NCBI RefSeq assembly: GCF_954871325.1
Contig: NC_088779.1
Location: 23,376,846-23,440,845, forward strand
Reading direction: 5' to 3'
From: Gordionus sp. m RMFG-2023
Lineage: Eukaryota > Nematomorpha > Gordioida > Chordodea > Parachordodidae
Length of the DNA: 64,000 nucleotides
In this document: positions 20,585 through 33,674 of the stretch, in pieces
Layout: each line of letters opens with the position of its first letter
Numbering within the stretch: position 1 is the stretch's first letter
Translations under genes and position numbers: made by a program
The notes under the pieces: generated by a model
Databases searched by the model: none
What the model saw: the letters and a program-made list of their open reading frames with translations, nothing else
What the model was told of the DNA's origin: nothing

Positions 20585-23182
20585 TTAGTCTAGTTTCGAT
20601 TCAATTTCACACCATTTCGGCTGTCCATCAATAAAATGGTTAATGGATGGTGATAAATCGAATACTCTTCGTTCAATAATATCTAAAATATTATAATGAA
20701 TATTAAACATAAATAAATATTGAATTTAATAAATAAAACCTATACTTAACTCTGAATTTGCTACCCTAAAAACGCATTCCGCCTCACCCATTTAGCGCGA
20801 ATTAGTGACGAAGTATAGAAAAATGTATGTAAAATTATTATATTTTTATCATATTTTGTATATTTCGCTACTTATTTGAAGAAATTTGATAAAAATATTT
20901 AACGTTTTATCTTTAATTTTATTTTTTGATGTCATCAGTCCATATTTTCGGCTAATCAAAAAAAAACTGAATAAAAGTTCTCTGTTCTGAAGCTTTTACA
21001 TTTTTTGGTTTTTTATACGAGTTTTTTCCAATATGTAGATCATTTTTAATTATTTAATTCTGCGAAAAGCATTATCAAAGGTCAGTTTAAATACCAGATG
21101 TATTATGGATGAAATAATATACTGATCTTTATATTAAATCTAAAAAAATTAAAATACATATATTGCTTTGATAATGATATGTTAATCATCTATTGACCCC
21201 CCCCCCCCTCTTTCCCATAAAAGATAAGTCAATATGTCGTTAATCAAGGTTTCTAGCATTAAATACCTTGTATTTTTCCGTTCAATTGTTATTTGAGTAA
21301 ATATAGCTAATATAATATATTATAAAGGCATATAACTATATTTTTCTAAAATAAAGGCGATAAGTATAAAAATAGGATTTAGGAGAACAAAAGGATAAGA
21401 ATTTTTAAAAAAAGATGTCATAAAAAAAATAATAAAGAGAAGCTAGGAAGGAGAAGGAAGAAAAGAAAGTATAAGGAGGAATGGACGAAATAAAACATAG
21501 AGCAAATGATCGTGGTAGCAAGTTTTTGCCGTAGGAAAAGAGATTCCTTAGTCTGATCAGTATTTTCGCCAATCCGTCTTTCCAACTCTTTCATTTAAAA
21601 CATTAAATAGATTATTTATGTGGTTTTAGGATTTGATAAATACATCCTTCAGAAGGAAACCCGTAGTAAAAGTATGGATAAATTAGACAAGTGGATTATC
21701 AAATGTTTTTGTTTAGAATCAATGACGATACATTTGCATCGCATTTTTAATTATTCTTGCTAATAAATATCCTGTTTAGATAGTCATTTTATACAAACAA
21801 TATTTAAAATATAGACCTGCTAAAATCCTTCTAATAAAGTTAATAAATTAAAGTCTAGGAAAAATAATATCAAATTCAAACAACATAAAAACCATAACCT
21901 GCATATTCAATATTAAAATTGAGTATTAATAGATATAAGCTTATGGGAGAACTGTACCAAACAATTTGTGGTATTATATTTACTATTCGCGAATAATTTT
22001 TATTCCAAATGCATTATAATACATTTCATTAAAATCCCAAAAATTTATATAATAACTCTTGTCTACTCAAATCTTTTTTTTTCACACTTTCTTCAAAAAA
22101 TATTCGTGATAAAAAACTGATTATCATTTTAAACTAGACTTTTAAAAGTATATAAAAAATTAAATCGAGAATAAGTAGATCGATCACAACAGTTTTGAAA
22201 TGACTTCAGAAAACCTAAATAAATAATAGCTAAAAGAATTTTAAATTTATTTTCTTAATAATAAAATTTTGTATTTTATAATTTTAAAATTATTCTACAA
22301 ATTCGAATCTGAATGAATCGAATAATGATTATAAAATTAGGAATAAATTTTTTACAAATAATCAGAAATTATTTTAGGCGAATATAATTCGAATATTGGA
22401 GAAATATAAAGGTAACCTTATACTCACGAAACATATTTAATATGGGCCTTCTCAAAATCTTCAGGTTTATGCTCTGCTTTTGCTCCTAGTTGTTCGCGAG
22501 TTATATAAATCTACCATAATTTTAATATTATTATTCTTATCTTTATCTTTCATTTCATTTTATTATTTTATGTATCAATTAATTAAATAAAATCGGCATG
22601 TAACATAGTTACGAAGGGTAAACAGAAGCAATGAGAGCATTCTGCCACTTGCAATTTTTTTAAAAAAGATTATCACATAAAATTAAATAATTTTAAGTAT
22701 TTTTATTAATATTATCTTCCCCAATTTTCTAGTAATTTCATTTTTATCAGTTAAAAGAAATAAATACTATTTTTACTATGTTAAAAAATATATGTTCGGT
22801 AGGCAAATTGAAACCATTTCATATTTTTTTTTAAAGAAAATCAAAAAATCATGCAAATTGGATAATTTGGTGCCATTTTTATAAATATATATACATAGGA
22901 GAACCAAATATAAAATTTCTTATTTATTGTTGTGTAGATTAGCAATTAAAAAAATGTGTGTTAGCCGTTGGGGGAAGATATAAAAAATGCGTATCTTTTA
23001 AATATGGAAATGGGGAAAAATTAAAAAAAACTTTATATAGTTATATTTTCTATATTTTAAATAATAGTTGGTTATGAAGATATTAATTATCAAAAAAGAA
23101 AGACTAATAACAACTTTACAAAATTTAAACAAGTAATGCTAACCTTAGTCCAACAATCGCAAATGCAGAGCAAATATTTTAA
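20585..23182 (-). CDS. Unrecognised minus-strand gene, candidate exons only
   Basis: Four exon-like stretches on the minus strand. Best: 22510-22428, with a TAG acceptor, GTGAGT donor and one open frame containing REQLGAKAEHKPEDFEKAH. Terminal candidate: 20682-20585, after TTTTAG, containing VFDLSPSINHFIDGQPKWCE and ending in TAA. Weaker: 23182-23144 (KYLLCICDCWTK, phase 0 into the 22510 exon) and about 21582-21500 (ELERRIGENTDQTKESLFLR). Phases do not join all four without at least one unseen exon. The charged, helix-like composition suggests a small intracellular coiled-coil protein, but I recognise no family and assign no function. The order and membership of exons are inference. Confidence 0.4.
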
Positions 23183-23793
23183 CTTTTAAGATTACAAATT
23201 TATGTAAAGCCGGATGACTCAAATCAAAATTAATATATATCACTGATTTCAATTTAAAAAAAATTTAAAGTTCAACGAAGTATTTGTTGGACCAAATTTA
23301 CAATTTGAACTCTTGAGCATTTCGCTAAAAAACAAATACGAACTACGTCACTTATATAAATCTTAATATTCTGTAATGACAAAATATACAAATTTAATAA
23401 ATATGCTCAAATTATAATAAAATAAAAGTGTATACAGATTATACAAAAATGAAACTTTACAGTTATTAATGTTATCAAGAGAGGGGAAAATGAAAAAAAT
23501 CCCTTCCATTCCAGGAAATTTGTCAAATCTATAAATATCATTTTAAGTCCCCCCCCCTCCCTCCCTCTCTTTCTCCCACCCTCCAAAAATAAAAATAAAT
23601 ACAATATGCTATAATAAACAAAATTGCAAAAAAATTTAAAAATGATATAAATATTACAAATTTTTGAGAAAAACTTTTATAGTTTTTATTTTTAGCCAAT
23701 TTTGTTTTGCTAATTTTGACCTCTTATGGTAGGAGGAAGTAATATCTTTATTAGCTAAAAGAGTGTAAAAATACTTGCCCATGCCTAATGTTA

Positions 23794-23990
23794 TCAAATA
23801 GCTCGTTTTGAGGCGATTTTTCAAAACGGCTAACTCAATATTTTAGACAGAAAAATATTGCATAAACCTTAAAATTTTGGTATAAACCTTTGTTCCTTCT
23901 ATGAGCAGATTCTTCAGGCTTGCGTAATATTTTTCTGGATGAAATATTGAGTTAGCCGTTTTTAAAAATCGGCTTCTAACGACAACACTA
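23794..23990. mobile_element. Family A palindromic element, near-complete
   Basis: Left arm GCTCGTTTTGAGGCGATTTT then AAAACGGCTAACTCAATATT; right arm AATATTGAGTTAGCCGTTTT then AAAATCGGCT. The arms are inverted copies around a short centre containing AAACCTTTGTTCCTTCTATG. No ORF. Confidence 0.75.
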
Positions 23991-24139
23991 CCCACGTCTA
24001 ATCCTTTTCAACAAAACAATGAATTTTTCTCCAAAAGTTTATCAAACATTAATTTCCTATGTGCCAGTATGATATAGAATCTCAGAGCCACACCGGTCTT
24101 TTTAATTATAAAATAATAATTTGTGGACATACTATATAT

Positions 24140-25956
24140 AAAAATAAAACTTTTTAATACATTGCACGTCAGAATGATCATTTGAATACCGTTAATTATG
24201 GAAATCACTTTATTTTCGGGTAAATCAATTCAGTTTAAGAATAAAATTAAAAAACTATACTTAGACAAATTATGAAAGACCAACATTACGATATCCTCCT
24301 TTTACAGGAGACCCACCTTAAAGTAACTGAGGTAAGGAACCTATTAGATTACACCTTATATTGCAGCTCAAATGCAGAACACGTATGGGCTGGGGTGGCG
24401 ATTATGATACATAATAAACTAATAAGACTCGTAAGCTTCAACCCAATTTCCAGCCGAATATGCTGCCTTACCCTAAACTTAGGATACAAAAAAGTCCATT
24501 TGTTTAATATATACGCGCCTCACAATGATAGCGTTTTCTATATGGAATTGGAGAATGTCTTAAAGGAACTACCGCATCGGGATGGCATCATTCTAGCAGG
24601 TGACTTCAATGCTTCGGTAGGTAAATCTAAGAACTCTTCCTGCCTTGGAAACGCCACATTAATACAAAGCACGAACCCTAAACGGTAAAAGGTTAATAGA
24701 AATCTGCGAGTTTTTCAACTTGAAAATTGGTAATACTTTCTTCAATCATCCAACTCATCACATCATGACTTACAAGAGCCCTTCCTTTGGCACTACCTCA
24801 CAGATAGATTTCTTTATAATTTCCACTAAGATTTTCAAATGGGTGAAAGACATCAGGGTAATCAGTAAACTTAACCTTACACTTTTTACTGATCATTATC
24901 CACTGGGCTGTGAACTCAAAATTAACAGCAGTATCTTCCCAAACCACACTAGACAGAACAGTCTCACCACTGTGAAATACATAGCTAGAAAAGACTTGGC
25001 ACAACTAAATGACTTAGAGGTGAAAGAAGAGTTCGTCTCTAAATTAATATCATGGAGAAACTCAGCAAATGGCATGATAAACCCAAATCTGACCTGGAAG
25101 GACATTAAGCAGAATGTATTAGGTAGTATAACATCATGCTTAAGACCACGCACCAAGCGCAGGAGAGTGGCTCACCCCTTCAACAATACAAATAATTAAG
25201 AATCTTACAACAAATATATCCCACCATTAATTCGCAAGACATCACAGGAGATACATTACCCACCGCATAAGAGCTGACAAAAGACTGTTTATTGCTAACT
25301 TATCGAATTCTATCCAATTCAATTTTGATAATAATAATATTTATAAGGCCTTCCAATCTCTAAAACTACTCACCACCTTTAAAACCAATCCTTTACCAAG
25401 ACTACAATTAAACAACAACAAGATTATAACTGACCCTAAGGAACAATTAGACTTATGGATAGACCACTACATAAACCTCTACAAAACGAGATGGCCTAGA
25501 CCTAGATGTGACTACCCCTTCCAATCACCCAATCGGAATTTGAACAAGTCTGATATAGTCGGTGCCATCAAACGTCTAAAAATGCATAAAGCTGCTGGAG
25601 CTGATGGAATTTTTGCAGAACTCTGGAAGATAGAGGTAGACCTAAGTGCCAGCTTACTACTTCCCCTCTTTAGGGAGATTTGGAATACGGGCAAGTTTTC
25701 TGACGAATGGATGACATCAATTATACTAAACTTCCCTAAAAATAAGTCCCCAAACTGCCTTAAAGATTACAGAGGTATTGCACTAATTCCAGTCACACTA
25801 AAAATGTTCACATACATCATATCAGTCAGAATTAAACCAATCATTAACAGATTCCTTTCTAATGGTATCACATCATACAGGAAGGGCAGAAATACTACGG
25901 AGTTGACCATGGCACTTAAGGTCATTCTGGAAAACAGCGTCTACATGGCAGAAAAT
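24140..25956 (+). mobile_element. LINE, 5' part: AP endonuclease and start of reverse transcriptase
   Basis: Non-LTR retrotransposon interrupted by a hAT element; the rest continues at 29450. The endonuclease has LLLQETHLK (catalytic Glu), IILAGDFNASVG (Asp/Asn), TSQIDFFIIS and FTDHYPLG (the SDH-type Asp-His). It is followed by RT motifs KMHKAAGADGI and CLKDYRGIALIPV and by RKGRNTTE, where the frame is cut. Coding sequence sits in several frames: 24272-24688, then 24720-25199, then an open stretch from about 25262 to 25956, so it is inactive as it stands. No ORF1 was found. The clade looks RTE-like, which is inference from the endonuclease-RT layout and the C-terminal region. Confidence 0.85.
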
Positions 25957-28900
25957 TTGATGGAGGCAACCCCCTCCAAAATCTACCCATACCCACCTAA
26001 AAAAAATCCTGCGGCCTTCGGCCGCGAAATTTACAGACCTACGATGGTATAGTGATTTTATTTAAAAAATCTTATCTGCCACCATTTATAACCTTACAAG
26101 GGAAAAAAAATTTAAAAATTTGTAAGTGATAATGAACTTTTATTTAAATAATGCAATCTTTTCATAATTTGGTATTCACTTTATTTTCATAAAATATATA
26201 TAAGTGAATTAAATGAGATAACATATTAATATTTCTATGAAAAAGATCTAAAATATTGTAAAAAATATAAGACGAATAAATTTAAAGAGGTATATTTAGC
26301 TTGATTCCACATAATTAAAAACATGTATTGTAAATAGAGCTATTATATAAAATATTAGAATAAAATGAATTATAGTATATTTTGCATTGAAATTATAAAA
26401 TGTTAAATTAAATATACATTATTTAAAAGCCTATATATTCGCTGTGAAAAAGATACATTAATTATTTTATTAATAATTTGGATAACCTTATTGATGTTAA
26501 AGCAAATTGTGTTATAATATCATCAATTGTAAATTTTTCAAAAACATCAATTTCGCTGGATATTAACAGTAAATTTTCTAAAAATGGGTCCGAAATTTTA
26601 TTCCGCATTCGAGTTTTGTTAATTTTTACTTTACTCATGGCTCCTTCGGCTGAACAGGAAGTTGTAGGAAGGGTTAATAAATATTTATATAATAAATTTA
26701 AATTTGAATAAGAATTTAATTGATTTAAAAGTCGGTATGGTAATATAAAAGAAAATTTTATCCATTTTTTTATTTTGGTCATGATTTCGCTGTTGATATT
26801 TTCTTTGGTAATTTGATCGTTTGCAATACCTTTAATTATATACAATTACAAATAAAATATCAATAAATTACTTTCATCAATATATAACGCGTCATTCTTT
26901 TTAACTTTTAAAAGATCTTCGCAAAAAATGATTGATTGAGACTCCAAATATAAAGAGCGAAAATCATTATATTCATCAACAATGTTTTGGACATCCAATT
27001 GATAAGTATTACAAATTTCGGATATTTGCCATCCTTCTATTTTTTCATTATCCATAATTCCAGCGGGAGTAAAAATGGATATCTGTGATAAAAAATTTAA
27101 ACAATCATAATTAAATCGATCATTTAGGTGATTAATTATTGCATTTAGAACAGGGAAAAATATTTCAGTTCTATATATATAATAATAAATAATAATTTAA
27201 ATTTTTTTAATTTATTCAACTTGTTTTTTTTTTGTTCAACATAATTATTGAATTCTGTTTGATCCAATTTGAATATTGATTTCATATTATACAAATCAGT
27301 TATTACATTATTCTTTTTCAAAAAACTATTAGATAAGGAATGTAATTTTAAAAATATATTGTCTCCATTAGCTATATTTTAAAATTATTTATAGAAATAG
27401 TAACTAATATTAACCTTTTAGTTTTTGTAATTTATTTTTTGTATGTTGTATTAATTTGGTTACCAAAGCCAAATCATTACCAACTGCCTGCATTTCAATA
27501 CAAGCCTCATGTGTACATTTCAATATTTCTTTCAAAATAAAAAGACTTAATATAAAATTTTCATCTTTAATTCTTGATAATAACCCATCGGCAATGGAAG
27601 AGGTGCTTGGGTCATTAGAATCTTTTAATTCAACTAATGATGCTAAAATATGTTCATAAACATCTAAAAAGATTTCTACAGATTTGTAGGATGATGACCA
27701 ATTTCTGAAAATATATAAGTTTCAAGTTTCATTAAAAATATTTTATTTACCTTGTTGTGTTTTTAATTCTTTTAAGAGATTTCTTGGACTTTCTCATTTG
27801 ATATTTAACAAACACACCTTGACGTCTAACTCCATTCATAAAATTATATAACTCATCTAATATTCCCATTGCCTTTTTCATTTCAATTTTGCATCCACAA
27901 ACATGAGCAACTACTAAATTTAGCCGATGTGCATGGCACCAAATATAGATGGCTTTTGGAGCCTCTTTCAATATTAAAGCCTGCATTCCTTTGTATACTC
28001 CTCTCATATTCCCTGCACCATCCATCTTTGTCCAACCAAATAATCAAGAGGAAGACCAAGATCATTAAACTTAGAAAAAACATGTTTCTTTATATTTTCC
28101 CCAGTGGTTTCTGATGTTGTAAAAACATGTATGATCCTTTCTACAGGATGTGGATGCAGATCATCTTCTATATACCGTACAAGCAAAGCTATGCATTCTT
28201 TTTTAGACACATCATATGTTCCATCTAATATGATGCTATAGGCACGATTCTCTTTAATTGTTTGAATAATGCTTTTTGTTATTTTTATCTTAATAATTTC
28301 AGTTATTTTTTTCACGTGGCCATATGACAGTAAATTTATATAAGGTCTCGAAATTTTATCTGATTTTTTTCTCCGCAATTTTTCGTTGTTATCCATGTAT
28401 GCACGTAAAGTTGGAACCGTTTTTGCCATTAATTTTATGAGACACATAAAATTATCTTCATTCGAATTATAACCCCAAAAGGCTATATTACATTTTATAA
28501 GGTACATAATGGCATTGATAATATTATGAACTATATTACGATTTTCCATGATTATATCAAGCTTATTTGATAGCAAATGATCTTGAATGCGTTTATTTGC
28601 AAGCCAAGTCATGTTTGCATATTCACAATCTTTATGAAGAGAAGATGATTCGTGTCTCTCTAAGTCACGCTTTATGTTTTTCCAATTATTTACCCCATGT
28701 TGAGTCCAAAAAGTATTGGACTTAGGGCCACCAAACATAATACAATATAGACAAAAGACTTTGTCTAAAGTAGTGCTATAAGATAGCCAATTTCTGGGGT
28801 TGAGGGAACCATCTATATTAACCTTTCTATAATAGGTTATATTCATGCTCCTGTTTAAAAAGTAAAAAAAAATATATTGGTATAGAAATAATGGATGGGT

Positions 28901-29449
28901 AAAAATTAATGAAAATAAATATTATTTAAAACCTCTTGTTAGTAACAGGATATTGAAATTTATTTGTACATGGCTGACAAGGGCCTACAGCAATTATGAA
29001 ATTTATCAAAATATTTGTCATCCTAAATAATATAAAGTGAAAAGGGTCATTTGGTTCCTTTTTTTTGTATAGCTGAATAAGACTTGGACTTTGAATATCC
29101 TCATAATTTATTCCCTTCAAAAGTCATTATATAAATTTTATTTAAATATAATGCCTCATGCAAAGTAAGTGCCTCACTAGAACCGGGGATTGGATGAGGA
29201 GATAATACAATTTGTGAATCTTCAATATTGGAGATTTGCTATAAATAAAGAGTATAATTTGTTTACTTATGAAAATCTATTTTTAATATAATTTCAGCCA
29301 AATGGTCATTTTATTCTTAGCTACATTATAATTAAGTTAATCAATAAATGTTGGAAATATTTAAATGTCCTAATTTATTTTCTTCAAAAGTTATCATATA
29401 ATTCGTATTTAAATTAAATACCTCATCATGCAAAGTAAGCGCCTCACTG
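25957..29449 (-). mobile_element. hAT-family DNA transposon inserted in the LINE
   Basis: About 3.5 kb between the two halves of the LINE reverse transcriptase. The right end reads GCGCCTCACTG, compatible with a hAT end (..CACTG); the left end near 25957-25975 (GATGGAGGCAACCCC) is only a weak inverted match. Flanking GGCAGAAAA and GCTGGAAAA could be a worn target duplication. The element carries a transposase on the minus strand (separate entry). A 60-bp stretch near its right end is present twice (about 29128-29184 and 29390-29449). Confidence 0.75.
26462..29120 (-). CDS. hAT transposase (ZMYM/TTF-type), several exons
   Basis: Reading on the minus strand: GPCQPCTNKFQYPV, then an intron; WLSYSTTLDKVFCLYC, a TTF-type zinc-finger-like block as in ZMYM1-like hAT proteins; YSIILDGTYDVSKKE with the first catalytic Asp; KMDGAGNMRG, second Asp; CHAHRLNLVV; and the C-terminal dimerisation block LPTTSCSAEGAMSKVK...TRMRNKI, with the Glu expected at ERxFS in the family. 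Two or three introns with GT-AG borders are visible (about 28920-28850, 27773-27705, 27410-27370). The frame shifts once at 28004-28025, and further breaks lie around 27060-27200, so the copy is probably dead but young. Transposases of this type cut and paste their own element in the nucleus. Confidence 0.8.
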
Positions 29450-31259
29450 CTGGAAAAGGCCAGAATGCATAAATCCCCCATCTTTGCCCTGATGATTGAT
29501 TTAAGTCAAACCTTTGACTCCATAATTCAGAATAAGATATGGCCCTTGCTGGAAAACATTGGAATAGATAAACATCTGATAGCGCTAATTAAGATAATTT
29601 ACGACAATCATAGCGTAGTTCCTCAGCATTTAAATATGAAGTCGCAACCTTTTAAAGCAAATAGAGGCCTCAAACAAGGATGCATTTTTTCACCGATTAT
29701 TTTTAATGTAATAACGAACGATATCCTAAATAAATCCTTTAAACAGGAATATGCACTCAACACACATTACAGTGAGCAACAACACCTCAATGATATGCAC
29801 AACTCTTTAAACTTTCTATGTTATGCTGACGACGTATGTATTCTAGCCAACTCAGAATACAAATTAAGAAATATTTTATCATTATTTGTCAACAACTGTG
29901 ATGGATTTGGTCTAAGAGTAAACTACACAAAAACCAAACTAATCACCTCAAATACTGATGCGAGTCACTTAAACCCCTTTAACTTTGAGGGTAATACGAT
30001 AGAATTAGTGTCAGATTTTAAATACCTAGGAACCAGGATAACGTCATTAGGCCTCACCTTTTTAGATACGAAATCGAGAACGAATAATGCTAGACTCCGC
30101 TATCATCAACTGTCGAAATTATGGTCATCCAACCAAATATCAACTAATTTAAAAATAAGACTCTTCAAGTCCCTAATTGTACCCATTTTTACCTACGGCC
30201 TGGAGACTTGGCAAGACTCAAAAAGTAACATCAGCACAATTCAGACTTTTATAAACAAATGCCTTAGAAGAATCACCAAAACGTATTACCCATACAACAC
30301 ATCAAATACAACGCTCTGGAATAGATGCGACATCCTACCAATCAATCGTCTCATACCCATGAGGAGACTAGAATTACTAGGCCATAGCTTGAGACACTCG
30401 CAGGAAAATATGATATTCTCGTCCTTGAAATGGTGCCTTGACGGTAGGAGGAAAACCCCTAAATACTATTGGTTGGCGAAATGTCTGAAAGATATGGACC
30501 TGATTAACCTCTCGTTTGCAGATTTCATGGCACTTAGCAAAAACAAGAAACACATAAAGGAACATTTACAATACATGCTAAAATATGGCCTAAATTAATA
30601 TCGCAACCGTTCTTCACCTGTACGATCTTGCAATAAATGGAATAAGTGTATTTGATAATGATAATAACCTGAACAACAACAACATAACTTAACTTCCTTC
30701 CTTCCTTTAATAACCCACGACCTTCCTTTCTGGACACACGATATCGGCGACGATAACGATAACAATTACGAAAATATTAGCTGTATAACAGGCAATGAGA
30801 AGATAAACTGGCTATAATAATAACGCAATAAATCGGACGAACCCAAATACCATTGGCACAGAACATACAAGATCTACAGGACATACAATATTTTTGGCAC
30901 ACCGAACAACAAACAAGGAAGAGACTCTTCATGCAAACTAAACATAAACTCTCAATACTTAACAAGATATAAGGGTTATTTGTTTGTTGCCTCACTAAAT
31001 ACCACTTAAGGACGCAGGTACATTTTTTATATGACATTATTTTTATTTTTTCCTTAACACTATTCTGCCGGAAACGGAACTAATACATCACCATTATTGT
31101 ACTTCTTCCTTCTTCACTTTGCTAACAGGCTACATAGTGGTACCGTCCACTATAATAAAACGGGTAGACATCATGTATGGGATCTAATACTAGTGAAAAT
31201 ACATGATGCACGCTTCAACTCCTGGTGGGTGATTGGCGTGGTAATGAATGAATGAATTT
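29450..31259 (+). mobile_element. LINE, 3' part: reverse transcriptase and 3' UTR
   Basis: Continuation of the LINE. An open frame through 30598 carries RT motif A (DLSQTFDSI), motif B (GLKQGCIFSPIIFNV), the catalytic YADD (FLCYADDVCILAN), VSDFKYLGTRI, IFTYGLETW and a C-terminal RRLELLGHSLRH block. The motif A Asp and both Asp of YADD are present. After the stop, a 660-bp 3' UTR holds short AAC and TTCC runs and ends in ATGAATGAATGAA, a short tandem tail typical of LINEs that do not end in poly(A). The UBOX5 start codon follows within six bases of that tail. Confidence 0.85.
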
Positions 31260-31264
31260 AATTG

Positions 31265-32663
31265 ATGTCTCTTGATCTTGCTCAATCTTTATATTCATCA
31301 CATTTTATAGAAAATATATGGTCTGACAAACTCTCTTTAGACTCATATGAACCCACTAATTTGATATCCTTAAATAATATACAACGTTCTAATGGATATA
31401 TAACCGAATATTATATAAAACCTCCAGTTAATTTATATATAAATTTTAAATATCCCATAGATCTTAATCAAATTGTCCTTGAACCTCAATCTGGTAAACA
31501 AAGAACCAAAGATTTTATAATATCTGCTTCACATATAGCATCTAAGAATGGGGGATTGGTACAAGGTGGCAATATGTCTAAAAACAATATAACTATAGAT
31601 GAAAATAGTTTTTATTTTTTAGCTCAAACAAATATTAATCATTTTTCAAATATTACAGATAACTGTATAAAAAAATACATAGTATTTAAAAATAATAATT
31701 ATGTTCCATTAGTTCAAACAAAAAACCTTGATAAACTAGATATATTATCTAATAGTGCAATCAGTTTAAATAATGAATCAATTGTTTTCCCTTTTAAAAT
31801 TTACAATCAAAAAACATTAAATATATCTAGTTTAAAAATTTGTTTAAAGAGTGTTTATAATTCAAGCTCTGTTGTTTTGAAATCAATACAGATATATGGA
31901 AAGCCACATGATGTAAATACATTAAATTCTTTATTGGATAATTTTAAAATTTCAAAAATGGTTGCAAAAATTGATTATAAACCTAACCATGAAAAATTTG
32001 AATAATAATGATAATTATAAATCAAATACCTCTGTACATTCCAATTTTTTAGATTCTTTAACTTATGAGATTATGAAAGAACCTGTCATTTTACCATCAG
32101 GACATTATATTGATATCACTTCTTTAAATAAACTTATGAATGAACAAAAAAAATTTGGAAATTTTCCAATTGACCCTTTTACTGGAATACCATTTGACAA
32201 TAATTATCTTCCATCTCTTAACAAAAAACTAAAAAGTGAAGTTGAGAAATATTGTTCAAAATTAAGTTCTACAAAAAAGATTACAAAATTTGATAATTTT
32301 ATCAATAAATCATTACATCAAAGCAGTAACAATATAAACAGTATTGAAAATGATTTTTTAAATGTAAAAAATTTGGATCATGATAAACTAACTTATGCTC
32401 TGATACATAAAGATTTGTTTTTATGTAGTTTTTGTTACAATATTAATAAAAAAATATTGTATAATATAAATCCATGTGGGCATTTAATTTGCAAGGATTG
32501 TATCAAATCCAAATTTATCAACATTCATGACAAACATTTTCCAAAGAATAGAACTATAGAATCAACAGTCATAGATAATAACGTATATACATGTATTAGT
32601 GGATGCCTTACCAATTTATCTAAATTTAATATTAAACGTAAATTTAATCTGCCACAAATTTGA
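31265..32663 (+). CDS. UBOX5: UBOX5/RNF37-like U-box E3 ubiquitin ligase, intronless with one frame break
   Basis: N-terminal half (31265-32005) aligns with the N-terminal domain of RNF37: SLDSYEPTNLISLNN, GYITEYYIKPPVNL, SLKICLKSVYNSSS, IQIYGKPHD. The second half (to 32663) holds the U-box (LTYEIMKEPVILPSGHYID, FPIDPFTGIPF) and a C-terminal RING-like block (CSFC, then CGHLICKDC, then CISGC). UBOX5 recruits E2 enzymes and is mostly nuclear in vertebrates. The two halves lie in frames one base apart, both open over 31962-32005; no GT-AG pair gives compatible phases there, so this is a one-base indel, real or from assembly. About 465 residues against about 540 in human. Unlike the other confident genes here it has no intron. 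ATTAAATAAA-like polyadenylation signals follow at about 32726; there is no poly(A) tract. Confidence 0.85.
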
Positions 32664-33650
32664 AAAAATGCATTTATATTTTTATTATATGAATGTTAAA
32701 TTATTTATAAATGGAGATTATTTTAAATAAAAGAACACAATATAAAATTGACTGATTTTAAAAATTCATATGCCATTATCACCCATTTAATATTATATTA
32801 TTATGATAATATCTGTCAAAGCAGCTCTTAAAGATAGCATGCTACAGTATAACATATTTTTTGAGTAAGAGTCAGTAATAGGCCTATTAAAAATAAATTA
32901 GAATTTACTATTTGATTATCTTATATTTCTGTGTTAATTTATCAAAATGGGTTTAAACTAATAAAGTAGTTTTTTTTTGAATAAGGTATGGCATATTCTA
33001 AGTCTACCAACTAAATAAATAATGAATAGCTTTGCATTACATTCTAGGTCTGAAAATCTAAAATAAAATATTCATTTTTATCTGAAATAAGCCTTCTCCA
33101 CTCTTCCAGAGCTTTAAAAAGGTTTAAAATTTAACCAAAAAATAGATATGTAAGGTACTGCCTGATTTTTTTTATTTATAAATTGTCTGGCCATTATCTG
33201 TACAGATTTTCTGGCCCATTATAATTTATTGCCCAGGTTGGGGTTCTGGATAAGCCAGGTAGAAATTTATGGATATCTAATGGAGATTATAATATAGATA
33301 ATATTTTAAAGAATATAATAGCACTTATAAACTGACACAGAAAGGTCAGTTTTTAAAATATTAGCCGGTTTTAATTTTTTCCCATCTTTATTTCAAGCTC
33401 GAATTTCTTAAATTTTGGTTATTTTAAAGTCCACCATGGGTTTTTAAAATTTGTTTCATAGAGAACTTTGACACTATTTTATAAGAGTCTTGAAAATTAA
33501 AATTGAAAATATAAGAAGCAAATGATTCATCCATACAACTTCTACACCCTCATAAGCAAATGGTGACATTAATCTCCCCTGCCCATACATCAAAAATATT
33601 TTCTCTTTTTTATACTAAAAGATTGGATTATTTTTTTTAAACTTAAATAT

Positions 33651-33674
33651 GTATATATATATATATATATATAT
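33651..33674. repeat. (AT)n microsatellite
   Basis: Uninterrupted alternating AT run of about 24 bp within the UBOX5 downstream spacer. Confidence 0.9.

Noticed and set aside
24896-25156. Minus-strand frames opposite the LINE endonuclease
   Set aside because: Shadows of the plus-strand endonuclease frame, which carries the family motifs.
31910-32053. Small intron to explain the UBOX5 frame change
   Set aside because: Donors GTAAAT (31913) and GTTGCA (31961) with the only acceptor TTTTTAG (32051) give incompatible phases, so an indel is simpler.
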